A stretch of DNA of 64,000 bases from contig CAZJHD010000003.1 of assembly GCA_964545855.1 (NCBI GenBank), forward strand, positions 124,001-188,000. The letters are read 5' to 3'. The DNA comes from CAZJHD01 sp964545855. Its GTDB lineage: Bacteria; Planctomycetota; UBA1135; JACQFD01. Shown here in pieces: positions 9,274 to 21,673 of the stretch (positions within the stretch are counted from its first letter, which is position 1; the number at the start of each line of letters is the position of its first letter). The notes under the pieces are model-generated. The model saw only the letters and a program-made list of their open reading frames with translations, searched no databases and had not been told where the DNA came from. Made by a program: the position numbers and the translations under genes.

Positions 9274-10824
9274 TTGAGCACCGCATCCCACCGAGCCGAG
9301 GTCTGCCTTCGCGCGGCCGCCCTCGTCGTGCCGCTCCTCGTGCTCGTTCCCGTCGCGCAGGGATCGCCGGCTCGAGGATCGCTGCCGCAGGGATCGACGG
9401 CCCAGGACGCCGTGCGCGCCACGCCGGCGAATCCGATGCCTCTCGGGCCGGCGCCGCCCTTCTCCTTGCCGTCCGTGCGCGATCTGCGCCTCTACACGCG
9501 CGACGACTTCGCCGGGAAGGTCCTGCTCATCGAGATCTGGCGGACCGACTGCGCGCAGTGCCAGGCCCAGGCCTCCTACGTGCCGGAGCTCCGCGCGAAG
9601 TTCGCGAGCCGCGGGTTCGAGATCCTCGGCGTCGCCGACGAGAACCACGATCCGAAGAGCGACCCCGTCGAGCGGGTCCTCGCCTACGCGGAGTCGAAGG
9701 GCTTCTCGCACCCGCTCGTGCTGAACGACGGCGGTGAGTTCCACGCGAGCTACTACCAGCGGATCCGCGGCACGCCGAGCTTCTATCTCGTGCGGCGCAA
9801 CGGGGAGCTCGAGTTCCTGGGTCAGGACGCGGCGCGCCCGGAGTGGCGCGGCGCACTGGAGGCACACATCGAGCGTCGTCTCGCGGAGCCCGATCCCGGA
9901 CCGCTGGAGCCGTCGCTGGAGGTGCGCCCCCTGCCGGACTTCACGCTCGTGTCCCTGCGCGGCGGCGTCATCCGGCCCGAGGACCTCCAGGGAAAGCCGG
10001 CGCTCATCGCGGTGCTGTCTCCTTCGCTCACCAAGCGCCATGGTCCGACGCTCTCCTTGCTCGACGCGAAGTACGGCCCCCTCGGACTGCGCGTCATCGG
10101 CGTGAACTTCGGACGATTCCGCGAAGTCGCCGCCGACGTCGCCGCGCAGCGCCTCGGCTACGAGATCGCCGTGCCCGACATGGAGGCCCAGCAGGCCCTC
10201 GTCGGCTCCGACTACATCCCGAAGTTCCTCTTCGTGACGGCCGACGGCCGCGTCCTGAAGGTCGTCTCGACGGTCTACGGGAAGGAGCGAGGCATCGAGC
10301 TCTCCGTCTTCGAGCGCTACGCGGCGCTCCTCGTCGGGAAGGACTCCCGCCTGCCGAGGCTCGTCGATGCGAGCGCGCGCGCCGTCGATGCGGGCTACCG
10401 CCATCCGGAGCTCGGATTCACGATCGAGCCGACGAAGGGCCTCCGTGCCGTGCCCACGACGGACGGCTCGAAGGCGAAGTTCGCCGGTGCCGGGACGCAG
10501 GACCTGTCGGTTGCGCTCGAGGTGCGGTACGGCACCGGAGCGGAGGGCGCCCAGCGCGTGGCCGACGTGCTCGCCGAAGACCTCGACACCCATCGCGTCG
10601 AGTCGAAGGGCTGGCAGGAGCTGCACGGACAGCAGGCCCTCGTCGTCCACGAGTCGTGGGGATCGCCCCTGGGGTCCATGCGCGCGGTGCGCGTCCTCGT
10701 GCCGGTGAAGCTCGGCATCTACGTGGTGACGGCCACGGCCTCCTCCGCCGACTGGTCGAAGGACGGGAAGGACCTCGAGCGCGCCGCGCTCTCCTTCCGC
10801 ACGGGGCTCGAGACGGGCGGCTGA
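9274..10824 (+). CDS. Secreted multi-domain thioredoxin-like protein, copy 1
   Basis: About 516 residues starting from a TTG at 9274, which gives a clean export signal (RAAALVVPLLVLVPVAQG). An in-frame ATG at 9208 is an alternative but adds a polar stretch before the signal. After the signal comes a redoxin/TlpA-like domain with a CAQC redox motif at 93-96. A second thioredoxin-like domain (about 220-340) has no cysteine pair, and a C-terminal alpha/beta domain follows (about 350-515). It probably acts in the periplasm or cell envelope in thiol exchange or protein folding. The next gene is a tandem paralogue with the same three-part layout. Confidence 0.82.
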   Translation: MSTASHRAEVCLRAAALVVPLLVLVPVAQGSPARGSLPQGSTAQDAVRATPANPMPLGPAPPFSLPSVRDLRLYTRDDFAGKVLLIEIWRTDCAQCQAQASYVPELRAKFASRGFEILGVADENHDPKSDPVERVLAYAESKGFSHPLVLNDGGEFHASYYQRIRGTPSFYLVRRNGELEFLGQDAARPEWRGALEAHIERRLAEPDPGPLEPSLEVRPLPDFTLVSLRGGVIRPEDLQGKPALIAVLSPSLTKRHGPTLSLLDAKYGPLGLRVIGVNFGRFREVAADVAAQRLGYEIAVPDMEAQQALVGSDYIPKFLFVTADGRVLKVVSTVYGKERGIELSVFERYAALLVGKDSRLPRLVDASARAVDAGYRHPELGFTIEPTKGLRAVPTTDGSKAKFAGAGTQDLSVALEVRYGTGAEGAQRVADVLAEDLDTHRVESKGWQELHGQQALVVHESWGSPLGSMRAVRVLVPVKLGIYVVTATASSADWSKDGKDLERAALSFRTGLETGG

Positions 10825-10885
10825 CGGCGGCCGCCGGGCGCGGGCGCGGCTCAACACGGGGCCTCCGAATGGTCGAAAGACGACC

Positions 10886-12307
10886 GTGGAGGCTCTCATG
10901 GTCCATCTCGGCTCCCTCGCGTCCCTCGCACTCGTTGTCCTGCTCGGCGACGACCCGGCTCCCGCGCCGGCGCCGCAGCTCGCTTTCACGCTCCCTTCGG
11001 CGCGAGAGCCGGGGCTGCTCTCGCCGCAGCAGTTCGCGGGGAAGGTCCTCTACGTCCAGGTGACGCGCACGAGCTGTCCGGGCTGCGCCGCGCAGGCCGG
11101 AGCGGTGCGCGACCTCCGCGCCCGCTTCGCGAGCCGAGGATTCGAGGTGCTGACGGTCTACGACGAAGGACCGAACGCCGGCGACGATCCCGTGGCGCGC
11201 GTGCGCGCGGACGCCGACCAGAAGGGCTACGCGCATCCGATCGCGCTCAACGACGGCGGCGAGTTCCACGGGGCCTACTACGCGCACATCGGCGGCACCC
11301 CGAGCGCCTTCCTCGTCTCGCGATCGGGCATGGCCTTCGATCTCGGGCTCGATCCCCTCGGCGCCGCATCGAGCGCCGCCACCTTCGCGAAGGTCGAGGA
11401 GCTCCTCGCGTCGCCGTCGCCGGCGGAAGGACCTCCACCGATCGCGCGGTTCCCGCTGCAGCCCTTCTCGCTCCTCTCGTTCTCGAAGGGAGTGATCCGC
11501 TCCACCGATTTCACGGGACGCCCCACGCTCCTCGCGGCCTGGATCCCCGGACCGCTCATGGAGCGGCTCGGCCCTTCCCTGGAGCAGGTGCATCGGGTGC
11601 ACGGCGACCGCGTGCGCGTCGTCGCCGTGACCTTCGGAGACTTCGACCGCGTCGCCGCCGATGCGTCGCGTCTCTGCCCGAGCATCGAGCTCGCCGCGCC
11701 CGACGGCCGGACGATCGAGGCGCTCGCGCTGCAGCGGCTCCCGCAGGTCGTCTTCCTCGATGCCCACGGGCTCGTCGCGAAGAGGATCGACACGCTCTAC
11801 GGCGCGTCCGGCATCGAGGCGGCGCTCTTCGACCGCATCGCCGCCGCCCTCGTGGCGGAGACCGCGGTCGCGCCCGTCTCCCCGGGAGCCGCCGCCCTCC
11901 GCACGGTGCGTGACGACGCAACGGGATTCGTCTTCGAGCTGCCGGAGGGCTTCGCGCCCGCCGCGCCGGCCGATGGCGCGCACACCGAGTACGCCCATGC
12001 GAACGCGCGCATCCGCACGCTCGTCCACGAATCGCTCTCGGGCGCCGACGGCATGGCGGCGCTGCGCCGCGACCTCGCGACGCGGCTCGCCGGCTACCGC
12101 GTCGAGGGCGAGGAGACGCTCCCCGGAGGCGCCGTGCTGATGCGCGAGGGCTGGAGCGCCGACGGAGCGCCGCTCCGCGGTCTCCGCGTGCTCGTGCCGA
12201 CGCCGAAGGGTCTCGTGGAGGTGCACGCCTTCGCGCCCGCGCCGGAGTTCGGCGCCTTCGAGCCGGGGCTGCGCAGCAGCGCCACCTCCGTCCGCGTCGA
12301 GCGCTGA
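10886..12307 (+). CDS. Secreted multi-domain thioredoxin-like protein, copy 2
   Basis: A 473-residue tandem paralogue of the preceding gene, sharing phrases such as RARFASRGFEVL and LNDGGEFHGAYY. A short hydrophobic signal covers residues 5-21. The first redoxin domain carries CPGC at 64-67, a different dipeptide from copy 1 (CAQC), which would shift redox potential. The second thioredoxin-like domain again lacks a cysteine pair, and the C-terminal domain resembles copy 1. The two genes are 61 bases apart and probably form one transcript. ATG 10898 is an alternative start. Substrate unknown. Confidence 0.82.
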   Translation: MEALMVHLGSLASLALVVLLGDDPAPAPAPQLAFTLPSAREPGLLSPQQFAGKVLYVQVTRTSCPGCAAQAGAVRDLRARFASRGFEVLTVYDEGPNAGDDPVARVRADADQKGYAHPIALNDGGEFHGAYYAHIGGTPSAFLVSRSGMAFDLGLDPLGAASSAATFAKVEELLASPSPAEGPPPIARFPLQPFSLLSFSKGVIRSTDFTGRPTLLAAWIPGPLMERLGPSLEQVHRVHGDRVRVVAVTFGDFDRVAADASRLCPSIELAAPDGRTIEALALQRLPQVVFLDAHGLVAKRIDTLYGASGIEAALFDRIAAALVAETAVAPVSPGAAALRTVRDDATGFVFELPEGFAPAAPADGAHTEYAHANARIRTLVHESLSGADGMAALRRDLATRLAGYRVEGEETLPGGAVLMREGWSADGAPLRGLRVLVPTPKGLVEVHAFAPAPEFGAFEPGLRSSATSVRVER

Positions 12308-12329
12308 GCGGCGCGTCGCGCGCGGAGAC

Positions 12330-13688
12330 TCACTCCGCGCTCCGATTCCGCCGGCGCAGCTCCTCGATCTCCTTCAGGCGCTCTCCGAGTCGCTTCTCCA
12401 GGCCGCGATCCGTCGGCTCGTAGTAGCGCCGGCCGCGCAGCCGCTCCGGGAGGCAGTCGATCCCGCCGACGCCGCCCTCGTGGTCGTGGGCGTAGCGGTA
12501 GCCCGCGGCGTAGCCCGCCTCGCGCATGAGCCCGGTCACGGCGTTCCGCAGGTGCAGCGGAACAGGGTCGGCGGCGAGGCGCTCCAGGTCGTCGCGCACG
12601 GCCTTCTCGGCGCGATAGGCGGCGTTGCTCTTCGGCGCGAGCGCGAGGTAGATCGCCGCCTCGACGAGGGCGAGGTGACCCTCCGGCGCGCCGAGGAAGT
12701 CGAAGGCCTCCTTCGCGCGGAGCGCCACGGCGAGGGCTCCCGGATCGGCGAGCCCCACGTCCTCGCTCGCCATGCGCACGAGGCGGCGCGCCACGAAGAG
12801 CGCGTCCTCGCCGCTCTCGATCATGCGCAGGCACCAGTAGGCCGACGCGTCGGGGTCGCTCTCGCGCACCGACTTGTGCAGCGCCGAGATCAGGTTGAAG
12901 TGCTCCTCGCCGGCCCGGTCGTAGAGGAGCGCCTTCTTCTGGAGCGCCTCCTGCACCGCCCCGTCGTCGATGCGCGGACGGCCGTCGTCGCCGAGGCGCG
13001 CGTGCGCGGAGGCCGCCTCCAGGGCGCCGAGGGCGCGTCGGGCGTCACCGCTCGCGAAGTGCGCGATGCGCTCGAGGGCCGAGTCGTCGGCCGCGATCCC
13101 GCGGGCGCCGAGACCGCGCTCGCGGTCGGCGAGCGCCCGCCGCAGCAGCGTCTGCAGGTCCTCCACCGAGAGTGGCTCCAGAGCGAGCACCTGGGATCGC
13201 GACAGCAGCGCGCCGACGATCTCGAAGGACGGGTTCTCCGTCGTGGCTCCGATGAGGACGACGTCGCCGCGCTCCACGTAGGGCAGGAAGGCGTCCTGCT
13301 GCGCGCGGTTGAACCGGTGGATCTCGTCGACGAAGAGCAGCGTGCGCGCGCCGCCGCGCCGGCGCGAGCTCTCGGCCTCCGCCATCACGGCCTTCACCTC
13401 CTTGATGCCCGCGAGCACGGCCGAGAAGGGCACGAAGGCGAGGCCGCTCGCGCGGGCGACCAGGCGCGCGAGGGTCGTCTTCCCCGTCCCCGGCGGTCCC
13501 CAGAGCACGAGGCTCCGGAGCCGTCCGCTCTCGAGGGCGCTCCGCAGCACCTTTCCTTGGCCGACGAGGTGCTGCTGGCCCACCACCTCGTCGAGAGTGC
13601 GCGGCCGCATCCGGTCCGCGAGGGGCGCGTCCGCGGCGGGCTCCGCCGGAGCGGTCTCGCGGGGCTCGGGGAAGAGGCCGCCCTCCAT
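12330..13688 (-). CDS. rarA: Replication-associated recombination protein A (RarA/MgsA)
   Basis: A 452-residue AAA+ ATPase related to clamp loaders that acts at stalled replication forks. It has the family start pattern LADRMRPRTLDEVVGQQHL, Walker A GPPGTGKTT at 64-72, Walker B FVDEIHRFNR with Asp121, and a sensor-1 region with GATTENPSF. The C-terminal tetramerisation domain contains YAHDHEGGV, and the length is normal. The ATG at 13688 is followed by a short acidic leader. The next downstream gene is convergent. Confidence is high. Confidence 0.96.
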   Translation of the reverse strand: MEGGLFPEPRETAPAEPAADAPLADRMRPRTLDEVVGQQHLVGQGKVLRSALESGRLRSLVLWGPPGTGKTTLARLVARASGLAFVPFSAVLAGIKEVKAVMAEAESSRRRGGARTLLFVDEIHRFNRAQQDAFLPYVERGDVVLIGATTENPSFEIVGALLSRSQVLALEPLSVEDLQTLLRRALADRERGLGARGIAADDSALERIAHFASGDARRALGALEAASAHARLGDDGRPRIDDGAVQEALQKKALLYDRAGEEHFNLISALHKSVRESDPDASAYWCLRMIESGEDALFVARRLVRMASEDVGLADPGALAVALRAKEAFDFLGAPEGHLALVEAAIYLALAPKSNAAYRAEKAVRDDLERLAADPVPLHLRNAVTGLMREAGYAAGYRYAHDHEGGVGGIDCLPERLRGRRYYEPTDRGLEKRLGERLKEIEELRRRNRSAE

Positions 13689-13694
13689 GTCCGC

Positions 13695-14315
13695 CTACTT
13701 CCCGCCCCCGGCCGCGGCGACGAGCTCGGAGAACGTGATCTCGTCGTAGCGCAGACCCGAGACCTCCATCTCGACGTCGGGTGCGCCGCCGAGGACGCGC
13801 TCGAAGAGGTCCATCGCTCCCGCCGCGACGCGGACGAGGTCGCGCGGAGGCGGATACCGGAGCTGGAACCGATCGAGATCGGCGCCGGGCTCGCGGAAGG
13901 CCTCCATCTCCTCGGCGGCCGCCCGCGCGCCGATGGCGCCGACGGCGTCGGACGCGTCGAGCACGAGTGCGTCATCCTCGTGGAAGACGCGGAGCTCGAA
14001 GGGCGCGATCGACGCCGATCGGAAGACGAAGCGGTGCGGCGCGCCGGCCGATTCCACGACGCCGAGGCGCGACTGGAGGAACACGTCGCGCGACGCGTAG
14101 GAGAGCGAGGAGTTCAGCTCGAAGACCCGGCGGATCGCGCGGCCGAAGCGCCCCCAGGCGACGACGCCGAACCCGACGACCGTCGCGGCCGTGACGAGCC
14201 AGAGGACGAGACCCGCCTTCCCGCCGATCGCCATGAAGGGAGGCTTCGCCCGGGGTGGCTTCAAGTTGTGCGGAAGCTGCCGGGGCGCCGGCTTGGGAGC
14301 GGAGGGAGCGGTCAT
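13695..14315 (-). CDS. Hypothetical single-pass membrane protein
   Basis: A 206-residue protein with a proline-rich, basic N-terminus (about 1-30), one transmembrane segment (about residues 34-54, GLVLWLVTAATVVGFGVVAW) and a predicted outward domain of about 150 residues. It has no recognisable motif or cysteine pair. It sits 6 bases upstream of rarA on the same strand and probably shares its transcript, though no functional link is evident. It is divergent from the molybdopterin oxidoreductase. No family recognised. Confidence 0.65.
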   Translation of the reverse strand: MTAPSAPKPAPRQLPHNLKPPRAKPPFMAIGGKAGLVLWLVTAATVVGFGVVAWGRFGRAIRRVFELNSSLSYASRDVFLQSRLGVVESAGAPHRFVFRSASIAPFELRVFHEDDALVLDASDAVGAIGARAAAEEMEAFREPGADLDRFQLRYPPPRDLVRVAAGAMDLFERVLGGAPDVEMEVSGLRYDEITFSELVAAAGGGK

Positions 14316-14406
14316 GGGAGGAGCCTACGCGGAGACCGCGTCGCGCGGACACCGTGCGCAGGGCCATGCCTTGCGCCCCGAGGGACCGGTCCATCGAATG
14401 GGAGCG

Positions 14407-16629
14407 ATGACCGGCGAGACGCACCACGGCTGGCGGAACCTCGTGCCCTTCGGGCTCCTCTCGGAGAAGCCGCGGCACCTCCGCGAGATGGCGCAGGTGG
14501 CCTGGGAGAACCGTGATCAGCTCGGCTACGCGTGGCGCATCCTCCGCGACGGCGTCTGCGACGGGTGCTCGCTCGGCCCCCGCGGGCTCCGCGACGACGT
14601 GATCGAGGGCACGCACCTCTGCACCACGCGCCTGCGGCTGCTGCGTCTCAACACCATGCCGGCCTTCTCCGAGGCGGCGGTCGCCGACGTGGAGCGGCTG
14701 CGCCAGCTCACGAACGCCGAGCTGCAGGCTCTCGGGCGCGTGCCGTTCCCGCTGCGGCGGCGCCGCGGCGAGCGCGGCTTCCAGCGCATCTCCTGGGACG
14801 AGGCGCTCGACGACGCGGCGCGCGCGATCCGAGCGATGGCGCCCGAGCGGCTCGGCTTCTTCGCCACGTCGCGCGGGATCGGCAACGAGGCCTACTACGT
14901 CTTCCAGAAGGCGGCGCGGCTGCTCGGCAGCAACCACGTCGATCTCTGCGCGCGCCTCTGCCACGCGGCGACGGTGGCGGGCTTGAAGGACACGATCGGC
15001 GTCGGCGCGCCCACCTGCTCGCTCTCGGACTTCATCGGCACCGACCTGCTGGTGCTCCATGGCACCGACCTCGCGAACAACCAGCCCGTCAGCACCAAGT
15101 ACATGGTGAAGGCGAAGGAGGCGGGCACCCGCATCGTCGTCGTGAATCCGTACCGCGAGCCGGGTCTCGAGCGCTACTGGGTGCCGTCGCTGCCGGTGTC
15201 GGCGGTCTTCGGGACGAAGCTGCAGGACGACTTCTTCCAGGTGCGCATCGGCGGCGACATCGCGTTCCTGAACGGCGTGCTCAAGTCGCTCGTCGAGAAG
15301 GACGCCGTCGACCGAGCCTTCGTCGACGCCCACACGACGGGCTTCGCCGAGGCCGAGGCCTTCGTCGCGCGAACGCCCTGGGAGCGGATCGAGCGCGAGA
15401 GCGGTCTCGCGCGCGGCGAGATCGAGCGCTTCGCGTCGATCTACGCGAAGGCCCGCACGGCCGTGTTCGTCTACTCCATGGGCCTCACGCAGCACCGCTT
15501 CGGCGTGCAGAACGTCGTCGCGCTCGTGAACGTCGTGCTCGCGCGCGGGATGATCGGCCGCCCGAAGTGCGGGATCATGCCGATCCGCGGCCACAGCGGC
15601 GTGCAGGGCGGCGGCGAGATGGCCGTCGATCCGACGAAGTTCCCCGGCGCCGGCGCCATCGGCGAGGAGAGCGCGGCGCGGATGGCGAAGGCCTGGGGCG
15701 CGCCCGTGCCCGCGTGGCGCGGACACCGTACGCCCGAGCTCGTCGACGCCTGTGGGCGCGGCGAGATCGACCTCCTCTACTCCATCGGCGGGAACCTCCT
15801 CTCGACGATGCCCGACCCGCGCTTCGTCGAGCACGCGATGTCGCTCCTGAAGCTGCGGATCCACCAGGACATCGTGATGAACACGTCGACGCTCCTCGAC
15901 GCGGGGGAGACGGTGCTCGTGCTCCCGGCGCAGACGCGCTACGAGCATGCCGGCGGCATCACCTCGACCAACACCGAGAGGCGGATCCGTTTCTCGCCGG
16001 AGATCCCGGGGCCGCGCATCGCCGAGGCGAAGTCGGAGTGGGAGATCCCGGCGCTCGTCGCCACCCGCGCGCGTCCCGAGCTCGCCCGCGCGTTGTCGTA
16101 CTCCTCGACGCGCGCGATCCGCGAGGAGATCGCCCGTGTCGTGCCGCTCTACGCCGGCGTCGAGAAGCTCGAGAAGGCGGGCGACTGGGTGCAGTGGGGC
16201 GGAGCCCAGCTCTGCGTCGACGGACGGTTCGCGGGCATGCCCGGCGAGAAGGCCGCCTTCCGCAGCGTCGAGCCGCCGCGCGTGGACGTGCCCGAGGGAA
16301 AGCTCTACCTCACGACGCGGCGCGGGAAGCAGTTCAACTCCATGGTCTACGACGAGGCCGATCCGCTCTCGGGCGCCGTCTCCCGCGACCAGGTGTTCCT
16401 CCATCCCGTCGACGCGAAGGCGCGCGGGATCGCCGACGGCGATGCCATCGAGCTGCGGTCCGAGACGGGGACGCTCCGGGCGCGCGCGCGCCTCGCGGAC
16501 GTGCGTCCTGGAAACGTCGTCGCGCAGTGGCCCGAGGCGAACGTCCTCATCGAGCGGCGCATCGACCCGGTCTCCGGCGAGCCCGACTACAACGCCGTCG
16601 TGAGCCTCGAGAAGCTCGTCGCCCCGTGA
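14407..16629 (+). CDS. FdhF/YdeP-family molybdopterin oxidoreductase
   Basis: A 740-residue member of the molybdopterin oxidoreductase family related to YdeP and formate dehydrogenase alpha subunits. The N-terminal cysteine cluster region has C51, C54 and C72 in the context CDGCSLGPRGLRD and HLCTTRL. This is typical of the YdeP branch rather than of a full four-Cys iron-sulfur site. The central part binds the bis-molybdopterin cofactor, and the C-terminal molybdopterin-dinucleotide-binding domain runs from about 600 to 730. No selenocysteine (in-frame TGA) is needed. ATG 14398 is an equally possible start. The physiological substrate of this branch is not settled. Its stop overlaps the next gene by 4 bases (GTGA). 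Confidence 0.9.
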   Translation: MTGETHHGWRNLVPFGLLSEKPRHLREMAQVAWENRDQLGYAWRILRDGVCDGCSLGPRGLRDDVIEGTHLCTTRLRLLRLNTMPAFSEAAVADVERLRQLTNAELQALGRVPFPLRRRRGERGFQRISWDEALDDAARAIRAMAPERLGFFATSRGIGNEAYYVFQKAARLLGSNHVDLCARLCHAATVAGLKDTIGVGAPTCSLSDFIGTDLLVLHGTDLANNQPVSTKYMVKAKEAGTRIVVVNPYREPGLERYWVPSLPVSAVFGTKLQDDFFQVRIGGDIAFLNGVLKSLVEKDAVDRAFVDAHTTGFAEAEAFVARTPWERIERESGLARGEIERFASIYAKARTAVFVYSMGLTQHRFGVQNVVALVNVVLARGMIGRPKCGIMPIRGHSGVQGGGEMAVDPTKFPGAGAIGEESAARMAKAWGAPVPAWRGHRTPELVDACGRGEIDLLYSIGGNLLSTMPDPRFVEHAMSLLKLRIHQDIVMNTSTLLDAGETVLVLPAQTRYEHAGGITSTNTERRIRFSPEIPGPRIAEAKSEWEIPALVATRARPELARALSYSSTRAIREEIARVVPLYAGVEKLEKAGDWVQWGGAQLCVDGRFAGMPGEKAAFRSVEPPRVDVPEGKLYLTTRRGKQFNSMVYDEADPLSGAVSRDQVFLHPVDAKARGIADGDAIELRSETGTLRARARLADVRPGNVVAQWPEANVLIERRIDPVSGEPDYNAVVSLEKLVAP

Positions 16630-17258
16630 GAGGTCTCCTCGCCGCCGTCGCGCTCCTCGCCGCCTCGTCCTGCGCGTCGCCGCGTCCGGCCGAGGTGCGG
16701 GAGCTCGCGCGGGAGCGCTACGAGATCCGCGATCGCGGCGCGCTCGTCGCGACGGGAGAGCTCGTCCTCGGGACGAAGCGCGACTACGGCAAGCACGTCG
16801 CCTACGAGGAGCGATCGGAGGGCTCCGGAGCGACGGGGCGCGTCGAGCTCGACCTCGCCCCCGACTGGAGCGTCCGCGCGGCGCGCGTGCACGACGCGGC
16901 CGGCGCCCTTGCCGAGCTCTCGCTCGACCGCGACCAGAGCCATGTCCGCGGCACGCACGCGGCGGATCTCTCGCGCGCGGGCGCGCTCCTCGCCGGCGAT
17001 CCGGCGACCCTCCTCTCCCTCGTGCGCCGCCTCGATCTCGCCGCCGGAGACCGGATCGAGATCCCCTCCTTCGACCTCGGCGCCGACGGCGCGCCCCAGC
17101 AGGGTCTCCTCGTCGTCGACCGCACCCCCGACCGCGGCGACCGCGAGTGCTACCTCCTGCGCCGCGGCGCGGAGGAGTGGCTCGAGCTCGAGACCGACCG
17201 GCGGGGGCTGGCGTTGGTGATTCGGGGTGGGGAGAGGGTGGTGGAGCGCGTGCCGTGA
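16626..17258 (+). CDS. Putative lipoprotein coupled to the YdeP-like gene
   Basis: A 210-residue protein starting with a GTG at 16626 inside the GTGA overlap with the oxidoreductase stop, a strong sign of translational coupling. The N-terminus is a lipoprotein signal (hydrophobic residues 3-13, then AASSC with the acceptor Cys at 16). The mature part is beta-rich, with alternating hydrophobic residues, and has no known motif. It may be an envelope protein made together with the oxidoreductase. Function unknown. Confidence 0.7.
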   Translation: MRGLLAAVALLAASSCASPRPAEVRELARERYEIRDRGALVATGELVLGTKRDYGKHVAYEERSEGSGATGRVELDLAPDWSVRAARVHDAAGALAELSLDRDQSHVRGTHAADLSRAGALLAGDPATLLSLVRRLDLAAGDRIEIPSFDLGADGAPQQGLLVVDRTPDRGDRECYLLRRGAEEWLELETDRRGLALVIRGGERVVERVP

Positions 17259-17286
17259 GCGTCGCAGAGCGCCGACGCCCGCTTGC

Positions 17287-20454
<3,168 letters not shown>

Positions 20455-20553
20455 GTCGGGTTCCGCCGCGCTCCGCTGCCGTCGGTCGGGGTCGCGCGCG
20501 GAATGGGCCGGGAATGAGCAGGAATGAGCAGCCGAAAGAGCAGGAATAGGCAG

Positions 20554-20826
20554 TCATCGGCTCGTCAGCTTCCACCGGGCACCGCGCCCCCATCCGGCGC
20601 TCTCGACCAATCCCAGCTCCTTCAGCGTGGCCAGGTCTTCTCGGATCTTCCAGCGTGACTCTCCTTCGCCGAGCGCAGTCGCGATCTCTCGAACCGCGAG
20701 CCCGACCGGACTCTCCGCCAGCCGCGCGAGCACGCTTCGCTGGCGCTCCGTCACGTTCCTCGTCTCCGCTCGTGCCGGCGCGAACTCCCTCCTCGGGAAC
20801 CGGACCACGACCGCACCCGGAACCTT
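20554..20826 (-). pseudogene. Winged-helix C-terminal remnant of a larger protein
   Basis: About 90 residues of an open frame encode a winged helix-turn-helix domain. It includes TERQRSVLARLAESP, AVREIATALG, and a wing ending in GRGARWKLTSR. The tract just before it (GAVVVRFPRREF) resembles the lead-in to the C-terminal HTH of AlbA_2/RecG-like ATP-binding proteins, which are often found near type I restriction genes. No plausible start exists at the domain edge. The frame runs back into an unrelated, out-of-frame hsdR start. I read it as the 3' stump of a gene whose body was deleted; a short expressed regulator is less likely. Confidence 0.55.
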
Positions 20827-20834
20827 GAGTGCGC

Positions 20835-20912
20835 AACCTGCCAGCCGGCGCTCTCTAGCCAGGCGACGGCGGCATCCTCGACGACGGATTCGGTGAAGGC
20901 ACCCGTGCTCAC
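20835..20912 (-). pseudogene. Truncated N-terminus of a second hsdR
   Basis: From the GTG at 20912, about 26 codons encode a typical HsdR N-terminus (TESVVEDAAVAWLESAGW). This closely matches the start of the intact hsdR (SESTVEDAALAWLEALGW). The match stops abruptly near 20835, after which the frame becomes Arg-rich nonsense and ends within about 30 codons. The GTG overlaps the stop of the DUF1828-type gene (GTGA at 20909-20912), the junction expected if a complete hsdR once followed it in the operon. It is therefore a deletion or recombination scar. Confidence 0.7.
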
Positions 20913-21673
20913 GCCGCCAATTCCTCCCGCAGGCTCTCACGCGCGCTCCACTCGACGGGTCGCACGTCGTAGCTCCGCAATGCGTCGATCACGCCGGACG
21001 ACACAGGTTGCTCGGTGTCGTTCAGAAGCGCGTATGCGCGCGAGTCGGCCGATCTCACTTCCTTGGTGTCCACCCACGACAGGACGACGGCCTGGGCGGT
21101 ATCGCGGCTCGGCCGATTGATGGTCTGGATGATCCGCTCAGGCTGCAGCCGGGACTTGGGAATCACGAAGTCGAACAGATGATCGTAGCCCGTCCTCCCC
21201 GTGAACTTGACCTTCGGCGTGTAGCGAATCTCATGGACATCAAGCCACGAGACCACGTCCTCGTAGAACAGACTCGCGACCATCGGCACGGCCAGATAAA
21301 ACATGTCGTTCACCGCGAGCATCGCCTGCACGAGGTTGTGCTTGCGGATGGCAAAGTTGTCGGGCGAGGCGTGGACCTGCAGGTCTTTACCGTCCATCTG
21401 CACGCCGAAGCCGTTCAACGTCATCTTGAGCAGTTCCTGTCGCTTGCGGCTCTCCAGCTTGCAACCGCTCTGCTCCAGATCATCGATCGTGTACCCGTCG
21501 TCGGTCAGCATGAACCCGCCGTTCGCCCGCCTGGCGTAGATCTGGACGTAGTCGTTGTGCCGGTCGAGGTACGGCGTCGTGATCTCCACCCACTGGTCAA
21601 TCTGGCGCAGTACGCTCTTATCCTTGAGCCAGGCGTGGTATGCGTCCATAAGGCGCTGGATGTCCTGGATCAT
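20909..21673 (-). CDS. DUF1828/DUF1829-type protein in the defence operon
   Basis: A 254-residue cytoplasmic protein. The N-terminal region contains TPYLDRHNDYVQIYA and GGFMLTDDGYTIDDLEQSGC, which I recognise as the DUF1828 signature. The C-terminal half (about 130-250) fits the DUF1829 pattern that usually accompanies it. The function is not established; such genes recur beside restriction and phage-defence genes. Its ATG overlaps the stop of the upstream small gene (ATGA, 21670-21673), and its stop overlaps the truncated hsdR start. Both overlaps show it is an integral operon member and not a chance insertion. Confidence 0.78.
   Translation of the reverse strand: MIQDIQRLMDAYHAWLKDKSVLRQIDQWVEITTPYLDRHNDYVQIYARRANGGFMLTDDGYTIDDLEQSGCKLESRKRQELLKMTLNGFGVQMDGKDLQVHASPDNFAIRKHNLVQAMLAVNDMFYLAVPMVASLFYEDVVSWLDVHEIRYTPKVKFTGRTGYDHLFDFVIPKSRLQPERIIQTINRPSRDTAQAVVLSWVDTKEVRSADSRAYALLNDTEQPVSSGVIDALRSYDVRPVEWSARESLREELAA

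Noticed and set aside
12094..12834. A minus-strand frame overlapping rarA and the second thioredoxin-like gene.
   Set aside because: The Arg- and Gly-rich sequence is out of frame with rarA, and no motif is seen.
14407..16629. Selenocysteine-containing formate dehydrogenase.
   Set aside because: No in-frame TGA exists, and the cysteine arrangement is of the YdeP branch.
20554..20940. A complete 128-residue gene.
   Set aside because: Its first 38 codons are the out-of-frame reading of the hsdR scar, so only the HTH part is real sequence homology.
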